From assembly GCA_002317225.1 (NCBI GenBank), contig DCIW01000081.1:1-6277 (forward strand): a DNA stretch of 6,277 nt, given 5' to 3'. Positions 6,219 through 6,277 of the stretch are shown here, one piece after another. The notes beneath the pieces are model-generated. The model saw only the letters and a program-made list of their open reading frames with translations. It ran no database searches and had not been told where the DNA came from. This DNA comes from Prevotellaceae bacterium UBA1716 (GTDB lineage: Bacteria > Bacteroidota > Bacteroidia > Bacteroidales > Bacteroidaceae). Numbering within the stretch: the stretch's first letter is position 1; each line of letters opens with the position of its first letter. Both the position numbers and the translations under genes were made by a program.

Positions 6219-6277
6219 TTAGAGCTGTGGACCAGCAGCAACGAGAGCTTCGCCTGCAGGGTTAGTAGTGTACTTAG
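6219..6277 (-). CDS. pckA: Phosphoenolpyruvate carboxykinase (ATP), C-terminal end only
   Basis: The - strand frame entering from the right edge gives KYTTNPAGEALVAAGPQL and then tandem stops TAA TAA (6219-6221, 6216-6218). This closely resembles the C-terminus of ATP-type PEP carboxykinases, which as I recall for the E. coli enzyme ends in a segment like TDTPAGAALVAAGPKL. PckA interconverts oxaloacetate + ATP and phosphoenolpyruvate + CO2 + ADP in the cytoplasm. In rumen and gut Bacteroidota and other succinate producers it often runs in the carboxylating direction to feed fumarate reduction. Only 18 complete codons are visible, so catalytic motifs cannot be checked. The codons (AAC, GGT, GCT, CTC) and the double stop fit a highly expressed gene. 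The alternative, an unrelated protein with a similar tail, is unlikely given the 'PAGEALVAAGPQL' match. Confidence 0.82.
   Translation of the reverse strand, partial: KYTTNPAGEALVAAGPQL

Overview
The window looks like Bacteroidota, most likely order Bacteroidales and Prevotella-like. The signs are a Bacteroidetes-type -7 box (TAnnTTTG), little or no Shine-Dalgarno sequence before the starts, a DUF4369/thioredoxin-like lipoprotein, an OmpA-like/TPR lipoprotein of a type common in this phylum, and protein sequences that read closest to Bacteroidales homologues. This placement comes from recognition and was not tested by a search.

Left part (1-4202), all on the + strand and tightly spaced: the C-terminal end of ribosome-binding factor A (rbfA), a LolC/LolE-type ABC transporter permease, a highly codon-adapted lipoprotein joining an OmpA-like domain to TPR repeats, and a second lipoprotein with a DUF4369-like N-terminus and a thioredoxin-like fold. 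Gaps are 27, 40 and 22 nt, so co-transcription is plausible. A permease of the lipoprotein-release type next to two lipoproteins suggests a cell-envelope cluster attached behind a translation gene.

Right part (4272-6277), on the - strand and convergent with the first block across a 69-nt gap: a full-length AspT/YidE/YbjL-type (AAE family) transporter with two central RCK_C (TrkA-C) domains, and the last 18 complete residues of ATP-dependent phosphoenolpyruvate carboxykinase (pckA). The transporter has its own -7 promoter box (5964-5971), which fixes its start at the ATG at 5939. pckA has a structured 3' UTR of about 128 nt ending in an intrinsic terminator (6057-6090). Transporter and pckA are therefore probably separate transcription units, although both belong to anaerobic C4-dicarboxylate and amino-acid metabolism.

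I found no mobile element, CRISPR array, tRNA or rRNA. Nothing amounts to a clearly new multi-gene system. The most notable points are the thioredoxin-like lipoprotein that has lost both catalytic cysteines, the OmpA/TPR lipoprotein with strong and regionally shifting codon bias, and the layered hairpins in the pckA 3' UTR.
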